Positions 16,571 through 24,537 of a DNA stretch of 27,166 nucleotides are shown here, piece by piece. The notes beneath the pieces were generated by a model. That model made no database searches and was not told where the DNA came from. It worked only from the letters and a program-made list of their open reading frames with translations. The stretch comes from CAYMGM01 sp964390005 (GTDB lineage Bacteria; Pseudomonadota; Alphaproteobacteria; UBA9219), in assembly GCA_964390005.1 (NCBI GenBank), contig CAYMGM010000019.1:1-27166 (forward strand), given 5' to 3'. Positions within the stretch are counted from its first letter, which is position 1. Every line of letters starts with the position of its first letter. Position numbers and translations under genes: made by a program.

Positions 16571-18541
16571 ATGTCTCTTCTTTTAGACATTTATTTTTTG
16601 GCAGCCGACCTGCATCAGGCACTTGATGCCTATGAGAAGGGCAATGCGAATCTTGCCGCCAGCAACGGCCCGTTGCTCTCGGATCTCTTTCCCCATGAAA
16701 TCGTCGGTCGCATTGCTTCTTGCCGCAGAAAACTTGGGCAGTTGCTTCATAAACTGCCCGATGCCGATCTTTCTGATTTGATGCGTATCAAAGAATTTCA
16801 TGAAGCCACAGACCGTTTGCGCGGCGTTCTTTTTGATGTGGTTCTTGATGTAGATGAAGCGGCCTTGATCGCGAAAGCGCGATTGGATTTTGCGCGAAAT
16901 TGGCAAGATGAGGCCTGTCTGCGCGCTTTTGCCATCGTGAGCTTGTACGACCAGCCGATCCATCTTTCATTGCAGAAAAACATCGCCGGGTTGTCGGACG
17001 ACGTTCTACGGCGTTATCTTGGCTTTGTTATGCGCCAGCCGCATGTCATGGTTGAGGCGGATGAAACGGCCTATCTAGCCTATCAGGCTGCTTTGGTTCC
17101 ATGGTTGATCGACTTGCTGGAAGCCTCGGATGCGTGGCCTGTGCCACGCCGCCAAATCCTTATCGGGATTATTCATAACTATTTGACCTTTGGGGCTAGC
17201 TACTATCTCGATCGGCCTATTGGATCCATTGTGCGGCTGCGGGCCCAGATTCTGGCGGCATTGACGCCGCGGCTTGCCGATGCGTCTTCGGTCTGCCCTA
17301 TGGCCAAAGGAAAGCCGTTTGATCCCGCGCGCGCCAAGGTTCGGCTGGGCGTGATTTCCCGGAACTTGGGCGATTACACCGATACGCAAGCGATGCTGGC
17401 TCAGTTTCAGGCCTTTGATCCGCAGAAGTATGAGCTTTACTGGTATTCATACGATCAAGTCGATCCCACCACGCAAAGCGATGCCGCTTTTTCGCGCCGT
17501 TTGTTTGGCAAGATCCATAAAGCCGTTTCTCTTTCAGGAACGGCCAGCCATATGGCTGCGCAGATTTTGGCCGATGATCTGGATGTTCTGGCCGTCGGCA
17601 GCGCCTTTAGCTTTGGGGCCAAGAAATACGACGCGCTTCTATCGTATCAGCTGGCGCGGCTGCAGGGCGGGTTGAACAGCATGGTCCCAGGAAGCGCGGG
17701 CTTTGCGAGTTACGATTATTACATTGTCCCGGAAGGCGATGATGAGGCCGCGCAGAAAAATTTCCGTGACGAAGCAACGGAAGAGCTTTGGACGCTTCCA
17801 GACCCCATTGTTTGGTATGAAAAACGCGAGCCAACGCCACCATCGCCCGCGATCACGCGCGCGGCTTTGGGCATCCCCGATGAGGCGGTGCTTTATGTCT
17901 CGGGCGCGGCGGCAAATAAACAAATGCCGGGGACGCTGCGCTGTTGGCTTGAGATTTTAAAGCAGGTGCCCAAGGCCTATTTGCTGTTTTATCCGTTTAA
18001 TCCGGCTTGGGGCGGCTATTATATCGGCCTGACATTCTTGGCGCGGCTCCGCGCTCTTTTGGCCGCTTATCCGGAAATTGATCCCGCGCGCGTCAAAATC
18101 ATCCGGCAAGTCTCACCTGCCGATGGCGATCGGTTGATCGATCTGGCCGACATTTATTTGGGCAGTTTTCCGCATGCGGGGGCCACGTCGGCCATGTTGG
18201 CGCTGGTTCATGGCAAGCCCGTCTTGGCCCGCCGCGCCGCTTGGCTGCGCAGTACGACGGATCCTTCGTTTCTGCGCTGTTTGGGGCTTGAGGCGCTGAT
18301 CGCTGCGGATAACGCCGATCTTATCGCAAAAGGCGTCAAGCTAGGCCTTGATCAAGATTATCGTGCGCAGATGATGGGTTTGGTGCACGAACGGATGAAG
18401 AATCCTTTGTTTTTTGATGTTGCGTTTTGCTCCCAACGCTTTCAGTCTTTGTTTGACCGGATGCTTGAAAAGGCAGGGCACCCCCTCTTTCAACGCAAAA
18501 ACGAACAGCCCGCGGATTTCCTGAAGGAAGGTGTTGCTTGA
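16571..18541 (+). CDS. GT41-like glycosyltransferase (HMW1C/OGT type, no TPR)
   Basis: 656 residues from ATG 16571; a TTG at 16532 would add 13, and neither start has a clear Shine-Dalgarno. The C-terminal half resembles the bacterial OGT/HMW1C GT-B catalytic region. There is an ASYDYYIVPEGDD segment like the D-Y-x-I-x-P region of these enzymes, a VLYVSGAAANKQMPGTLRCW acceptor-domain strand, and the diagnostic DIYLGSFPHAGATSAMLALVHGKPV near residue 540-565 (the UDP-sugar-binding loop). The N-terminal 250 residues are helical without obvious TPR repeats, as in HMW1C. Such enzymes transfer a hexose or GlcNAc to Asn or Ser/Thr of proteins. First gene of a sugar operon; the next gene overlaps its stop. 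The specific donor and acceptor are unknown. Confidence 0.75.
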   Translation: MSLLLDIYFLAADLHQALDAYEKGNANLAASNGPLLSDLFPHEIVGRIASCRRKLGQLLHKLPDADLSDLMRIKEFHEATDRLRGVLFDVVLDVDEAALIAKARLDFARNWQDEACLRAFAIVSLYDQPIHLSLQKNIAGLSDDVLRRYLGFVMRQPHVMVEADETAYLAYQAALVPWLIDLLEASDAWPVPRRQILIGIIHNYLTFGASYYLDRPIGSIVRLRAQILAALTPRLADASSVCPMAKGKPFDPARAKVRLGVISRNLGDYTDTQAMLAQFQAFDPQKYELYWYSYDQVDPTTQSDAAFSRRLFGKIHKAVSLSGTASHMAAQILADDLDVLAVGSAFSFGAKKYDALLSYQLARLQGGLNSMVPGSAGFASYDYYIVPEGDDEAAQKNFRDEATEELWTLPDPIVWYEKREPTPPSPAITRAALGIPDEAVLYVSGAAANKQMPGTLRCWLEILKQVPKAYLLFYPFNPAWGGYYIGLTFLARLRALLAAYPEIDPARVKIIRQVSPADGDRLIDLADIYLGSFPHAGATSAMLALVHGKPVLARRAAWLRSTTDPSFLRCLGLEALIAADNADLIAKGVKLGLDQDYRAQMMGLVHERMKNPLFFDVAFCSQRFQSLFDRMLEKAGHPLFQRKNEQPADFLKEGVA

Positions 18542-19566
18542 CGATTAAACGTATTTTGGTCACGGGCGCAGGCGGTTATGTCGGGACCGTTCTTGTCTGC
18601 CAACTTCTGCAAGAAGGGTTCGAGGTCATTGCCCTCGACCGGTATTTCTTTGGCGAAGACGCCTTTGGCGCATGCCGCGATAAACCGGGGCTTCGCCGCT
18701 TGAAAAAAGATATTCGCGATGTCGATGTTTCCGACTTCGAAGGCGTTGACGTTGTCTTTGATCTGGCGGCTTTTTCAAACGATCCCAGCGGGGCGCTGGA
18801 CCCTGATCTGACGCGCGAAGTCAATCATAAAGGCCGTGCGCGCGTTTGCGAGATGGCGCGCAAGGCGGGCGTAAAGCGTTATATTTTGACCAGCTCCTGT
18901 TCGGTTTATGGATCGAATGAAGCCGTTTGCACCGAAGAAACGCCGGTGAACCCGCTGACGACTTATGCCGAATGCAATTATTTGGCGGAAGGCGAAGCCT
19001 TTGCCCGCGCCGATGATTCCTTTGTGACGACGGCTGTGCGCTATTCGACGCTGTTTGGCTTGTCGCTGCGCATGCGCTTTGATCTTGTCATCAATTATAT
19101 GTCGCTGATCGCTGTGACCAAGCGCCGGGTCGAAATTATGGGCGGTGGTCAGCAATGGCGTCCGCTGCTTCATGTACGCGACGCCGTTCGCGCGCTACGA
19201 ACCTTGATGATTGCGCCCGGCGAGAAGGTTGTCGGGCAGGCCTTTAACATTGGCTATACGAACGCGCAGATTTATCAGCTGGCCGACGTTATTCGTCAAA
19301 AGCTTCTTTTCGATGTCGAGGTCGTGATTATCCCGGGCGAGGTGGATAAACGCGATTACCGCGTCGATTTTTCGAAAGCGCGCGATGTGTTGGGTTATGA
19401 AGCGCAAATCGACGAAATCCGCGGCTTTGATGAGGTGACCGCGGCCTTGTTGGAAGGGCGCGTCAAAGCGGGAACCAAAACATTTACGGTCGATTGGTAC
19501 AAATATTTGCTGGAAGCCAAAGCGTTGGTTGAAAGCGTTGAACTGAATGGGCGTTATTTGCGATGA
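18538..19566 (+). CDS. NAD(P)-dependent nucleotide-sugar epimerase/dehydratase (extended SDR)
   Basis: 342 residues from a TTG start at 18538 that overlaps the previous stop. AAGGAAGGTG sits at the right distance, and the resulting N-terminus TIKRILVTGAGGYVG is the dinucleotide-binding motif. SSCSVYG (119-125) carries the catalytic Ser region. The catalytic Y143 is present, but the expected YxxxK lysine is replaced: YAECN, N147. This may change activity or be a sequencing error, since one base separates AAT from AAA/AAG. The family converts NDP-hexoses by epimerisation or dehydration. It is coupled by ATGA overlap to the aminotransferase, which suggests it makes the keto- or epimerised sugar used there. 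Confidence 0.88.
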   Translation: MTIKRILVTGAGGYVGTVLVCQLLQEGFEVIALDRYFFGEDAFGACRDKPGLRRLKKDIRDVDVSDFEGVDVVFDLAAFSNDPSGALDPDLTREVNHKGRARVCEMARKAGVKRYILTSSCSVYGSNEAVCTEETPVNPLTTYAECNYLAEGEAFARADDSFVTTAVRYSTLFGLSLRMRFDLVINYMSLIAVTKRRVEIMGGGQQWRPLLHVRDAVRALRTLMIAPGEKVVGQAFNIGYTNAQIYQLADVIRQKLLFDVEVVIIPGEVDKRDYRVDFSKARDVLGYEAQIDEIRGFDEVTAALLEGRVKAGTKTFTVDWYKYLLEAKALVESVELNGRYLR

Positions 19567-20675
19567 GCGCGGACGATCCCATTCCCTTTGTCGATCTTTG
19601 GGCGCAGCACGAGGCCTTGCTGCCTGCGTTTGAAGATGCACTGCGCGCTATCGTGCGCGAGTCGTCTTTTATTAACGGGCCGCAGCTTCAGCAATTTGAG
19701 CAAAACTTTGCCGCGCTTCATGGCACCACGCATGCAATAGGGTGCGCGTCGGGGACCGATGCGTTGATTTTGGCCGCGCGCGCGTTGGATCTGGGGCCAG
19801 GCGATGAGGTGATTACCGCGCCGCATACATGGATTTCGACCGTGTTTGCCATCAGCTATACGGGGGCCAAACCTGTTTTTGTCGATATCGATCCGCAAAC
19901 CCGCCAAATGGATGTCGAAAAAATCAAGCAAGCGGTAACGTCGCGCACGCGCGCCGTTTTTGCCGTTCATATGTATGGGCACCCTGTCGCGTTGACAGAT
20001 CTTGCGGTTTTTTGCCGCGATAAGAACCTCGCGTTGGTTGAGGATGTCGCGCAAGCCACGCTGGCGCGTTATGACGGCGCTTTGTGCGGGACGGTCGGCA
20101 CCATCGGCTGTTTTAGCTTTTTCCCCAGCAAGAACTTGGGCGGGCTTGGCGATGGCGGCTGCGTTATCACCCAAGACGACCATCTGGCGGCACGCTTGCG
20201 CCGTCTGGCCAACTATGGGCAAGAGCCGCGCTATACGCATCACGAAATCGGCTATAATTCGCGACTTGATACGCTTCAGGCCGCGTTTCTGACGATCAAG
20301 CTACCGTACTTGGAAAAATGGGGCGCGCAGCGCCGCGCGTTAGCCAAGCGGTATAACGAAGCTTTGGCTGCTTTGCCGCTTGTCACGCCTTATGAAGATC
20401 CGCGGGCGCAGGCGGCCTATCACCTTTATGTCATCGAAACGGATCGCCGCGACGCTTGTCTGGCCTTTTTGCACGATCACGGCATCATGGCGCAGGTTCA
20501 TTATCCATCGATGGTGCCATTTCAGCCTTGCTATCAGTCTTTGGGATATAGACCGGGTGATTTTCCGTGCGCTGAGGCGTCGAATGCGCGGCTTTTGTCT
20601 TTGCCGCTTTACCCCGGCATGACCGAAGCGCAGCAAGACCGCGTGATCAAAACCTTGCGAGATTTCTATGCCTGA
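19563..20675 (+). CDS. DegT/DnrJ/EryC1/StrS-type sugar aminotransferase
   Basis: 370 residues, a PLP-dependent enzyme that aminates keto-sugars of nucleotide-linked hexoses, usually from glutamate. The Schiff-base lysine is K190 in FFPSKNLGGLGDGG, and the PLP-ring aspartate is D161 in LVEDVAQA. GCASGTDAL (60-68) forms the phosphate-binding turn, and GYNSRLDTLQAA is the family's dimer/active-site segment. The ATG overlaps the epimerase stop (ATGA), pointing to coupled translation. Related to the PseC/FdtB/QdtB-like groups; the exact sugar (3-amino or 4-amino) cannot be decided. Confidence 0.93.
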   Translation: MSADDPIPFVDLWAQHEALLPAFEDALRAIVRESSFINGPQLQQFEQNFAALHGTTHAIGCASGTDALILAARALDLGPGDEVITAPHTWISTVFAISYTGAKPVFVDIDPQTRQMDVEKIKQAVTSRTRAVFAVHMYGHPVALTDLAVFCRDKNLALVEDVAQATLARYDGALCGTVGTIGCFSFFPSKNLGGLGDGGCVITQDDHLAARLRRLANYGQEPRYTHHEIGYNSRLDTLQAAFLTIKLPYLEKWGAQRRALAKRYNEALAALPLVTPYEDPRAQAAYHLYVIETDRRDACLAFLHDHGIMAQVHYPSMVPFQPCYQSLGYRPGDFPCAEASNARLLSLPLYPGMTEAQQDRVIKTLRDFYA

Positions 20676-20704
20676 TTGACAGACTTTCGTTGCCGTTTGA
20701 TAAA
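20676..20704 (+). promoter_or_regulatory. Candidate internal promoter before the cupin gene
   Basis: Perfect -35 TTGACA (20676-20681), a 17-base spacer and a fair -10 GATAAA (20699-20704), starting right after the aminotransferase stop. It may drive the cupin and C-methyltransferase separately from the rest of the cluster. Confidence 0.5.
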
Positions 20705-20733
20705 GACAATGCCCATGAAAAAGGAGAGCGCCG

Positions 20734-21168
20734 ATGTCATCTTGTTGTTGTTCGCCCAAGAAAGAGTTTCTTGATAATCCCGCCGATTGGCCGAAAGAGC
20801 CCATCGTCACGCTGCCGCCCGCCTTTGCCGATGACCGGGGCGAGATTCAGCCGATAGTCGATTTGCCCATGCAGTCGGGTCTTTTGATCCATACGCGCCC
20901 GGGCGGCATTCGCGCCAACCACTATCACAAAACGGATTGGCATTATATCTATGTGGTCAAGGGCCAGTTCGAATATTACTACCGCGCGGTCGACGATACG
21001 AATCCGCCAAAGATGATCATCGTCAAAGCGGGCCAAACGCTGTGGACGCCGCCGATGCTTGAGCATGCGATGCGTTACACGGAAGAATGCGACATCATCG
21101 TTTTTGCCCGCAACGAGCGCGCGCAAGAAGCGTATGAAGAAGACGTCGTGCGCGTGAAATTGATCTAA
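20734..21168 (+). CDS. Small cupin-domain protein in the sugar cluster
   Basis: 144-residue single-domain cupin, with GGAG before the ATG. Cupin motif 1 is visible as G-x4-N-H-Y-H-K ... W-H-Y-I-Y-V-V-K-G near residues 63-82, with histidines positioned to bind a metal. Motif 2 is the PPMLEHAMRYTEE region. Such proteins in nucleotide-sugar clusters are often isomerases or epimerases of keto-sugars, or binding proteins; no dTDP-4-keto-6-deoxyhexose 3,5-epimerase (RmlC) signature is seen. An odd feature is the N-terminal MSSCCCSPKKEF with three consecutive cysteines. Lies between the aminotransferase and the C-methyltransferase. Confidence 0.8.
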   Translation: MSSCCCSPKKEFLDNPADWPKEPIVTLPPAFADDRGEIQPIVDLPMQSGLLIHTRPGGIRANHYHKTDWHYIYVVKGQFEYYYRAVDDTNPPKMIIVKAGQTLWTPPMLEHAMRYTEECDIIVFARNERAQEAYEEDVVRVKLI

Positions 21169-21189
21169 TCAAGGGAAAAGGGGGGCGTT

Positions 21190-22437
21190 ATGGCAGACCA
21201 TTACCTGCGCAAAGATTGCCGTTTATGCGGCAGCACGCGGCTTGTCAAAGCGCTTGAACTTGTGCCGACGCCCCCGGCGAACAGCTTTGTCGGGCCGCAA
21301 GATTTAGACAAACCGCAAGCCTGCTATCCGCTGGATCTTTATTTCTGCCAAGATTGCACGCATGTGCAGCTTTGCGACGTCGTCGATCCACGCTTGTTGT
21401 TTGAGCATTATGTCTATGTCTCGGGGACATCGCCAGCTTATCGCCAGCATCTTGAAAACTATGCCAACGACGTGATGGCGCGTTATCTGCCGGAACCTGT
21501 TGGCGAGATCCTTGAAATCGGATCGAACGACGGAACGTTTCTAAAGTTTTTTCAGGCCAAGGGGCTTGCCGTCCACGGCGTCGATCCGGCCCAGAACATT
21601 GCCGTTTTGGCTCGCGCCGATGGTGTGCCGACGACAACCGCTTTCTTTGGCCGAACGTGCGCGCAAGAGATGCTGAAAGAAGGCCACCGGCCCGGCGTCA
21701 TTTTAGCCAACCACGTCTTTGCACATATCGATGATTTGCGCGGCGTGATGGACGGCGTCGCGACGCTGCTGGCACCGAACGGCTTTTTTATCTTTGAAGT
21801 GTCGTATCTGTTGGATGTCATCGAAAAACGCCTTTTCGATACGATTTATCATGAACATATCGCCTATCATTCCGTCAAGGCGCTGCAAACTTTTCTTGAT
21901 AGCTACGGGTTTGAGCTGGTCGAAGTGCAAGACGTCGCGCATCAAGGCGGCAGTTTGCGGAGCTTTGCTCAACGCAAGGGCGGCCCCAAACCCGTGGATC
22001 CTAGCGTTCCCGCCTTTTTAGCACGCGAAGCGGCGGCGGGACTGGATCAGATCGAAACCTATCAAGCCTATGCCAAACGGCTCGACGCTTTGAAGCAAGA
22101 GCTGACAGACTTGCTGAAAACGGAAAAAGCGGCAGGCAAAACAATCGCCGGTTTTGGCGCGCCTGCCAAAGCGACAACCTTGATGTATCATTTTGGTCTG
22201 GGGCGCGATGTTATCGACTTTATCGCCGATGATAATCCGCTGAAGCAGGGCACCTTTACGCCGGGCCTTCATGTGCCTGTTTTGCCCGCTTCCGAGATTT
22301 ACGCGCGCAAGCCAGATTGTGTCGTGATCTTGGCCTGGAACTTCGCCGACAGCATCATGAAGATGCAAAAAAGCTATTTGGAAGCAGGCGGGACCTTTAT
22401 CGTCCCCTTACCAGATTTAAAGATTATCCGGGCGTAG
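21190..22437 (+). CDS. NDP-hexose C-methyltransferase (NovU/TylCIII/TcaB9 type)
   Basis: 415 residues with the full three-part layout of sugar C-3-methyltransferases. The N-terminal zinc-binding module has four cysteines (C10, C13, C53, C56); the SAM-binding Rossmann domain has LEIGSNDGTF (108-117) and a central DTIYHEHIAYHS with the catalytic Tyr/His residues known from TcaB9. A C-terminal domain holds GFGAPAKATTLMYH and a final beta-alpha-beta region. It methylates the carbon next to a keto group of an NDP-sugar, giving branched-chain sugars. AGGGGAAAAGGGG lies before the ATG. Its 3' end overlaps the convergent GNAT gene by 21 bases. Confidence 0.93.
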   Translation: MADHYLRKDCRLCGSTRLVKALELVPTPPANSFVGPQDLDKPQACYPLDLYFCQDCTHVQLCDVVDPRLLFEHYVYVSGTSPAYRQHLENYANDVMARYLPEPVGEILEIGSNDGTFLKFFQAKGLAVHGVDPAQNIAVLARADGVPTTTAFFGRTCAQEMLKEGHRPGVILANHVFAHIDDLRGVMDGVATLLAPNGFFIFEVSYLLDVIEKRLFDTIYHEHIAYHSVKALQTFLDSYGFELVEVQDVAHQGGSLRSFAQRKGGPKPVDPSVPAFLAREAAAGLDQIETYQAYAKRLDALKQELTDLLKTEKAAGKTIAGFGAPAKATTLMYHFGLGRDVIDFIADDNPLKQGTFTPGLHVPVLPASEIYARKPDCVVILAWNFADSIMKMQKSYLEAGGTFIVPLPDLKIIRA

Positions 22438-22998
22438 GCGCTGGGCAAAATAATCAATCAAATCGTCAAAGGCTTCGGGCGCGAAGGCTGCGCGCTCAAG
22501 CTTAAACCGTCCATAGCTGCGCCCGCGGATAAGGCGGGGCGAATCCCACCGAAAACCAAGCCGTTCATTCAAGCTGATCATTTTTTCGTTATCGGGCCGC
22601 ACATCGGTCCACAGGATTTGCAGCTTTAAAACATCGAAAGCAAACGCGATTAAAAGCAAATCGGCTTCCAGCGCATAAGGCCCCGCGCGAACATAAGCGG
22701 CATCAAGCGCCAATGATCCTTTGGTGCCGGACGCTTCGTCAATTTCATTCAGACGATTGGTGCCAATCAAGGTGCCGTCTTTCAGGCAGATGGCCCAGTA
22801 CAAATCGTCGGGCCACGCCTCATACTGCCGCAAAAACGCTGTTTGAGAGGCGAGGGTCGTCTCATCCTTCTCATCAAAAAAAGCGCGCACATGGGGGCTG
22901 TTGCGCAGCCTTACGACACCGGGCGTATGGCCATCGGCCAAGGGAACAAGATCGACGATTTTCCCTTCGATTTTGCGCAAAAGGCTTTTGGGCGTCAT
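22417..22998 (-). CDS. GNAT acetyltransferase, RimJ/RimL type
   Basis: 193 residues from the ATG at 22998. This start is fixed by the ATGA overlap with the TylF-like gene upstream and gives MTPKSLLRKIEG; the longer frame to 23217 is an artefact of reading through that gene. It is a GNAT domain of the RimJ/RimL class, with SLALDAAYVRAGPYALEA in the CoA-loop region (no strict R-x-x-G-x-G/A) and DVRPDNEKMISLNERLGFRWDSP at the C-terminal motif. Enzymes of this class near aminotransferases often N-acetylate the amino-sugar (compare PseH, PglD, WlbB-like steps), so it may act on the product of the adjacent cluster. That link is inference. Confidence 0.85.
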   Translation of the reverse strand: MTPKSLLRKIEGKIVDLVPLADGHTPGVVRLRNSPHVRAFFDEKDETTLASQTAFLRQYEAWPDDLYWAICLKDGTLIGTNRLNEIDEASGTKGSLALDAAYVRAGPYALEADLLLIAFAFDVLKLQILWTDVRPDNEKMISLNERLGFRWDSPRLIRGRSYGRFKLERAAFAPEAFDDLIDYFAQRLRPDNL

Positions 22999-23753
22999 GA
23001 GCAAGCGGCGCTGGTCTGGTCTGTGACCGTTGTGTCGTGAAGGAAGTAAGCTGCCGAATCCCAGCCGTAGGTAAACCAAGGCGACACAGCAAAACGCGGA
23101 TTGGCGGCCAGAAAATCGCGCAAAGCGGCCTGCTCGCCGAAGTTGGGGTTGGCGCGGTTGCAAAAGAAATCGTCGAAAAGAAGAACGACGCCGTCTTGCA
23201 AACAACCATAAGCGCAAAGCGCATCCAGCACATAACGCGCGGAGGCATAAAGGTCGGAATCGATATGAACCAGCGAGACTTTCCGGCCCAGCGCGGCTTG
23301 CGGCAGCGTGTTGTTGAAAAAGCCTTTATGAACGAAAAGCCGCCCGGGCGGCAGAAGAGGGGACAACCGATCGAAAATATGCCGCTCGATGCCCATAGGC
23401 GCGCTGAGCTTCCCATTTTCCCAGTAGCCTTGGACGGCAACTTTTAGGCAAGCATTATCCGCCGAAGCGGTCGATGTCGGAAAACCTTCGAACGAGTCGA
23501 ACAAATGAAGCGATCCAGCATGACCGTATTTTGTCATGGCCTCGGCCAGAATGCGGGCGGTAAAGCCGGAATAAGTCCCGAATTCCATCACGTCGCCGGG
23601 GAGCTGTTCGACGGTCGCATATTCCATCGCGCGCGCGAAAGCTTTGACGTAATCGGCGCGGGCTTCTTCGACAAACAGCGAATTGCCGCAATGGGTCAGG
23701 GTGGTATCGACCGACGGGTCATTGAGGTCAAGGCGAGAGTTAAGCAAAGGCAT
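22995..23753 (-). CDS. TylF/macrocin-type O-methyltransferase
   Basis: 252 residues of the TylF family: SAM- and Mg-dependent O-methyltransferases that act on sugar hydroxyls. VMEFGTYSGF (55-64) is the SAM-binding glycine loop, LFDSFEGFP (84-92) is the adenosine-side motif, HIDSDLY (163-169) provides metal and catalytic acids, and LLFDDFF (191-197) closes the metal site. It is translationally coupled to the GNAT through a 4-base overlap and transcribed toward the + strand sugar operon. It may methylate the sugar made or transferred there. Upstream lies an AT-rich gap marking the boundary of the glycan cluster. Confidence 0.92.
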   Translation of the reverse strand: MPLLNSRLDLNDPSVDTTLTHCGNSLFVEEARADYVKAFARAMEYATVEQLPGDVMEFGTYSGFTARILAEAMTKYGHAGSLHLFDSFEGFPTSTASADNACLKVAVQGYWENGKLSAPMGIERHIFDRLSPLLPPGRLFVHKGFFNNTLPQAALGRKVSLVHIDSDLYASARYVLDALCAYGCLQDGVVLLFDDFFCNRANPNFGEQAALRDFLAANPRFAVSPWFTYGWDSAAYFLHDTTVTDQTSAACS

Positions 23754-24009
23754 CGCGCAACATCACAAAAGAGAGGAAGGAGGAAGGAATTATAAAAAGG
23801 AAAGCGCAAGCGAACAAGGAAAGACGTGTGGCCGAAGGGGGAAGACCCTCTCAAACAAAATGTATATAAACAACAATTAATCTAGCTATTATAACAAGTA
23901 TTATATTTTTTTAACTAAAACTCTTGTTTGCTCTACTTTGTCTGTTGAATTATAGTTCATTGTGAAGAAGAAAAAGATCTTCTAATTAAAACAAAAGGGG
24001 ATGTTTTCT
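23754..24009. other. AT-rich intergenic boundary
   Basis: 256 bases between two divergent genes, becoming very AT-rich from about 23860. It must hold the leftward TylF promoter and any promoter for the TrpS-like fragment. Several poor -10-like TATA stretches are visible but no convincing box pair. The base composition shift coincides with the start of the damaged locus to the right. Confidence 0.5.
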
Positions 24010-24537
24010 ATGTCAGAACAAATGCAGAATACGCGTGTAAAACCTGTCCTTTTAACTGGTGATCGTCCGACTGGCCCCTTGCATTTGGGGCATTATGTTG
24101 GTTCTTTGAAAAATCGCGTCAGTATGCAAGAGACCCATGATTCCTACATTCTTGTCGCGGATACCCAATCCGTTATCCTTCCCATTGGAGGATATAAGGA
24201 GAAACCGTTCTTCAATTTAACGGTCAAGGTCGCGCGGATGACAGAAAATCTTCATCGGATCATTCCTCTGATCGTACCGACGGGAGAGTTTCCTGTCTAT
24301 TATCCGTTTAAGAAAGGTGACGCTTTGATAGGCGATTCCCCAGAAGCGCTAAAAGCCTTTCAAGCGCCGAGAGAAATCGAAGGTGATTTCCGCGTGTTAG
24401 AAAAACATATGGCTTCGTTTGACAAGTTGTGCGAACTTGCCACGAAAGTCAAAAAACAGATGAAAGTCGGAGAAAGGCCAGATGTTCGGGAAAGACAAGT
24501 TGCTGGGTGTTCTGGGTGGGATGGGCCCACAGGCTAG
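24010..24537 (+). pseudogene. TrpS N-terminus fused to an unrelated tail
   Basis: 175 residues from ATG 24010, with AAAGGGG about ten bases upstream; ATG 24001 is possible. Residues 11-53 are the start of a tryptophanyl-tRNA synthetase: LLTGDRPTGPLHLGHYVGSLK with HLGH as the HIGH signature, then VADTQ. The usual following A-x-T-D-N segment and the whole rest of TrpS, including KMSKS, are absent. From residue 54 the sequence is unrelated (SVILPIGGYKEKPFFNLTV ... KLCELATKVKKQMK). The last 18 codons overlap the racemase start in another frame, as if the tail were the natural 3' end of another gene that preceded the racemase. An internal deletion joining two genes is the simplest reading. It cannot charge tRNA. 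The tail is unrecognised. Confidence 0.7.

Noticed and set aside
22999..23217. N-terminal extension of the GNAT gene into the TylF-like gene
   Set aside because: The added residues are an Arg-rich shadow of the other frame; ATGA coupling at 22998 gives a better start.
24001..24537. Functional second tryptophanyl-tRNA synthetase
   Set aside because: Only the first 50 or so family residues are present; the tryptophan-binding part and KMSKS are missing.
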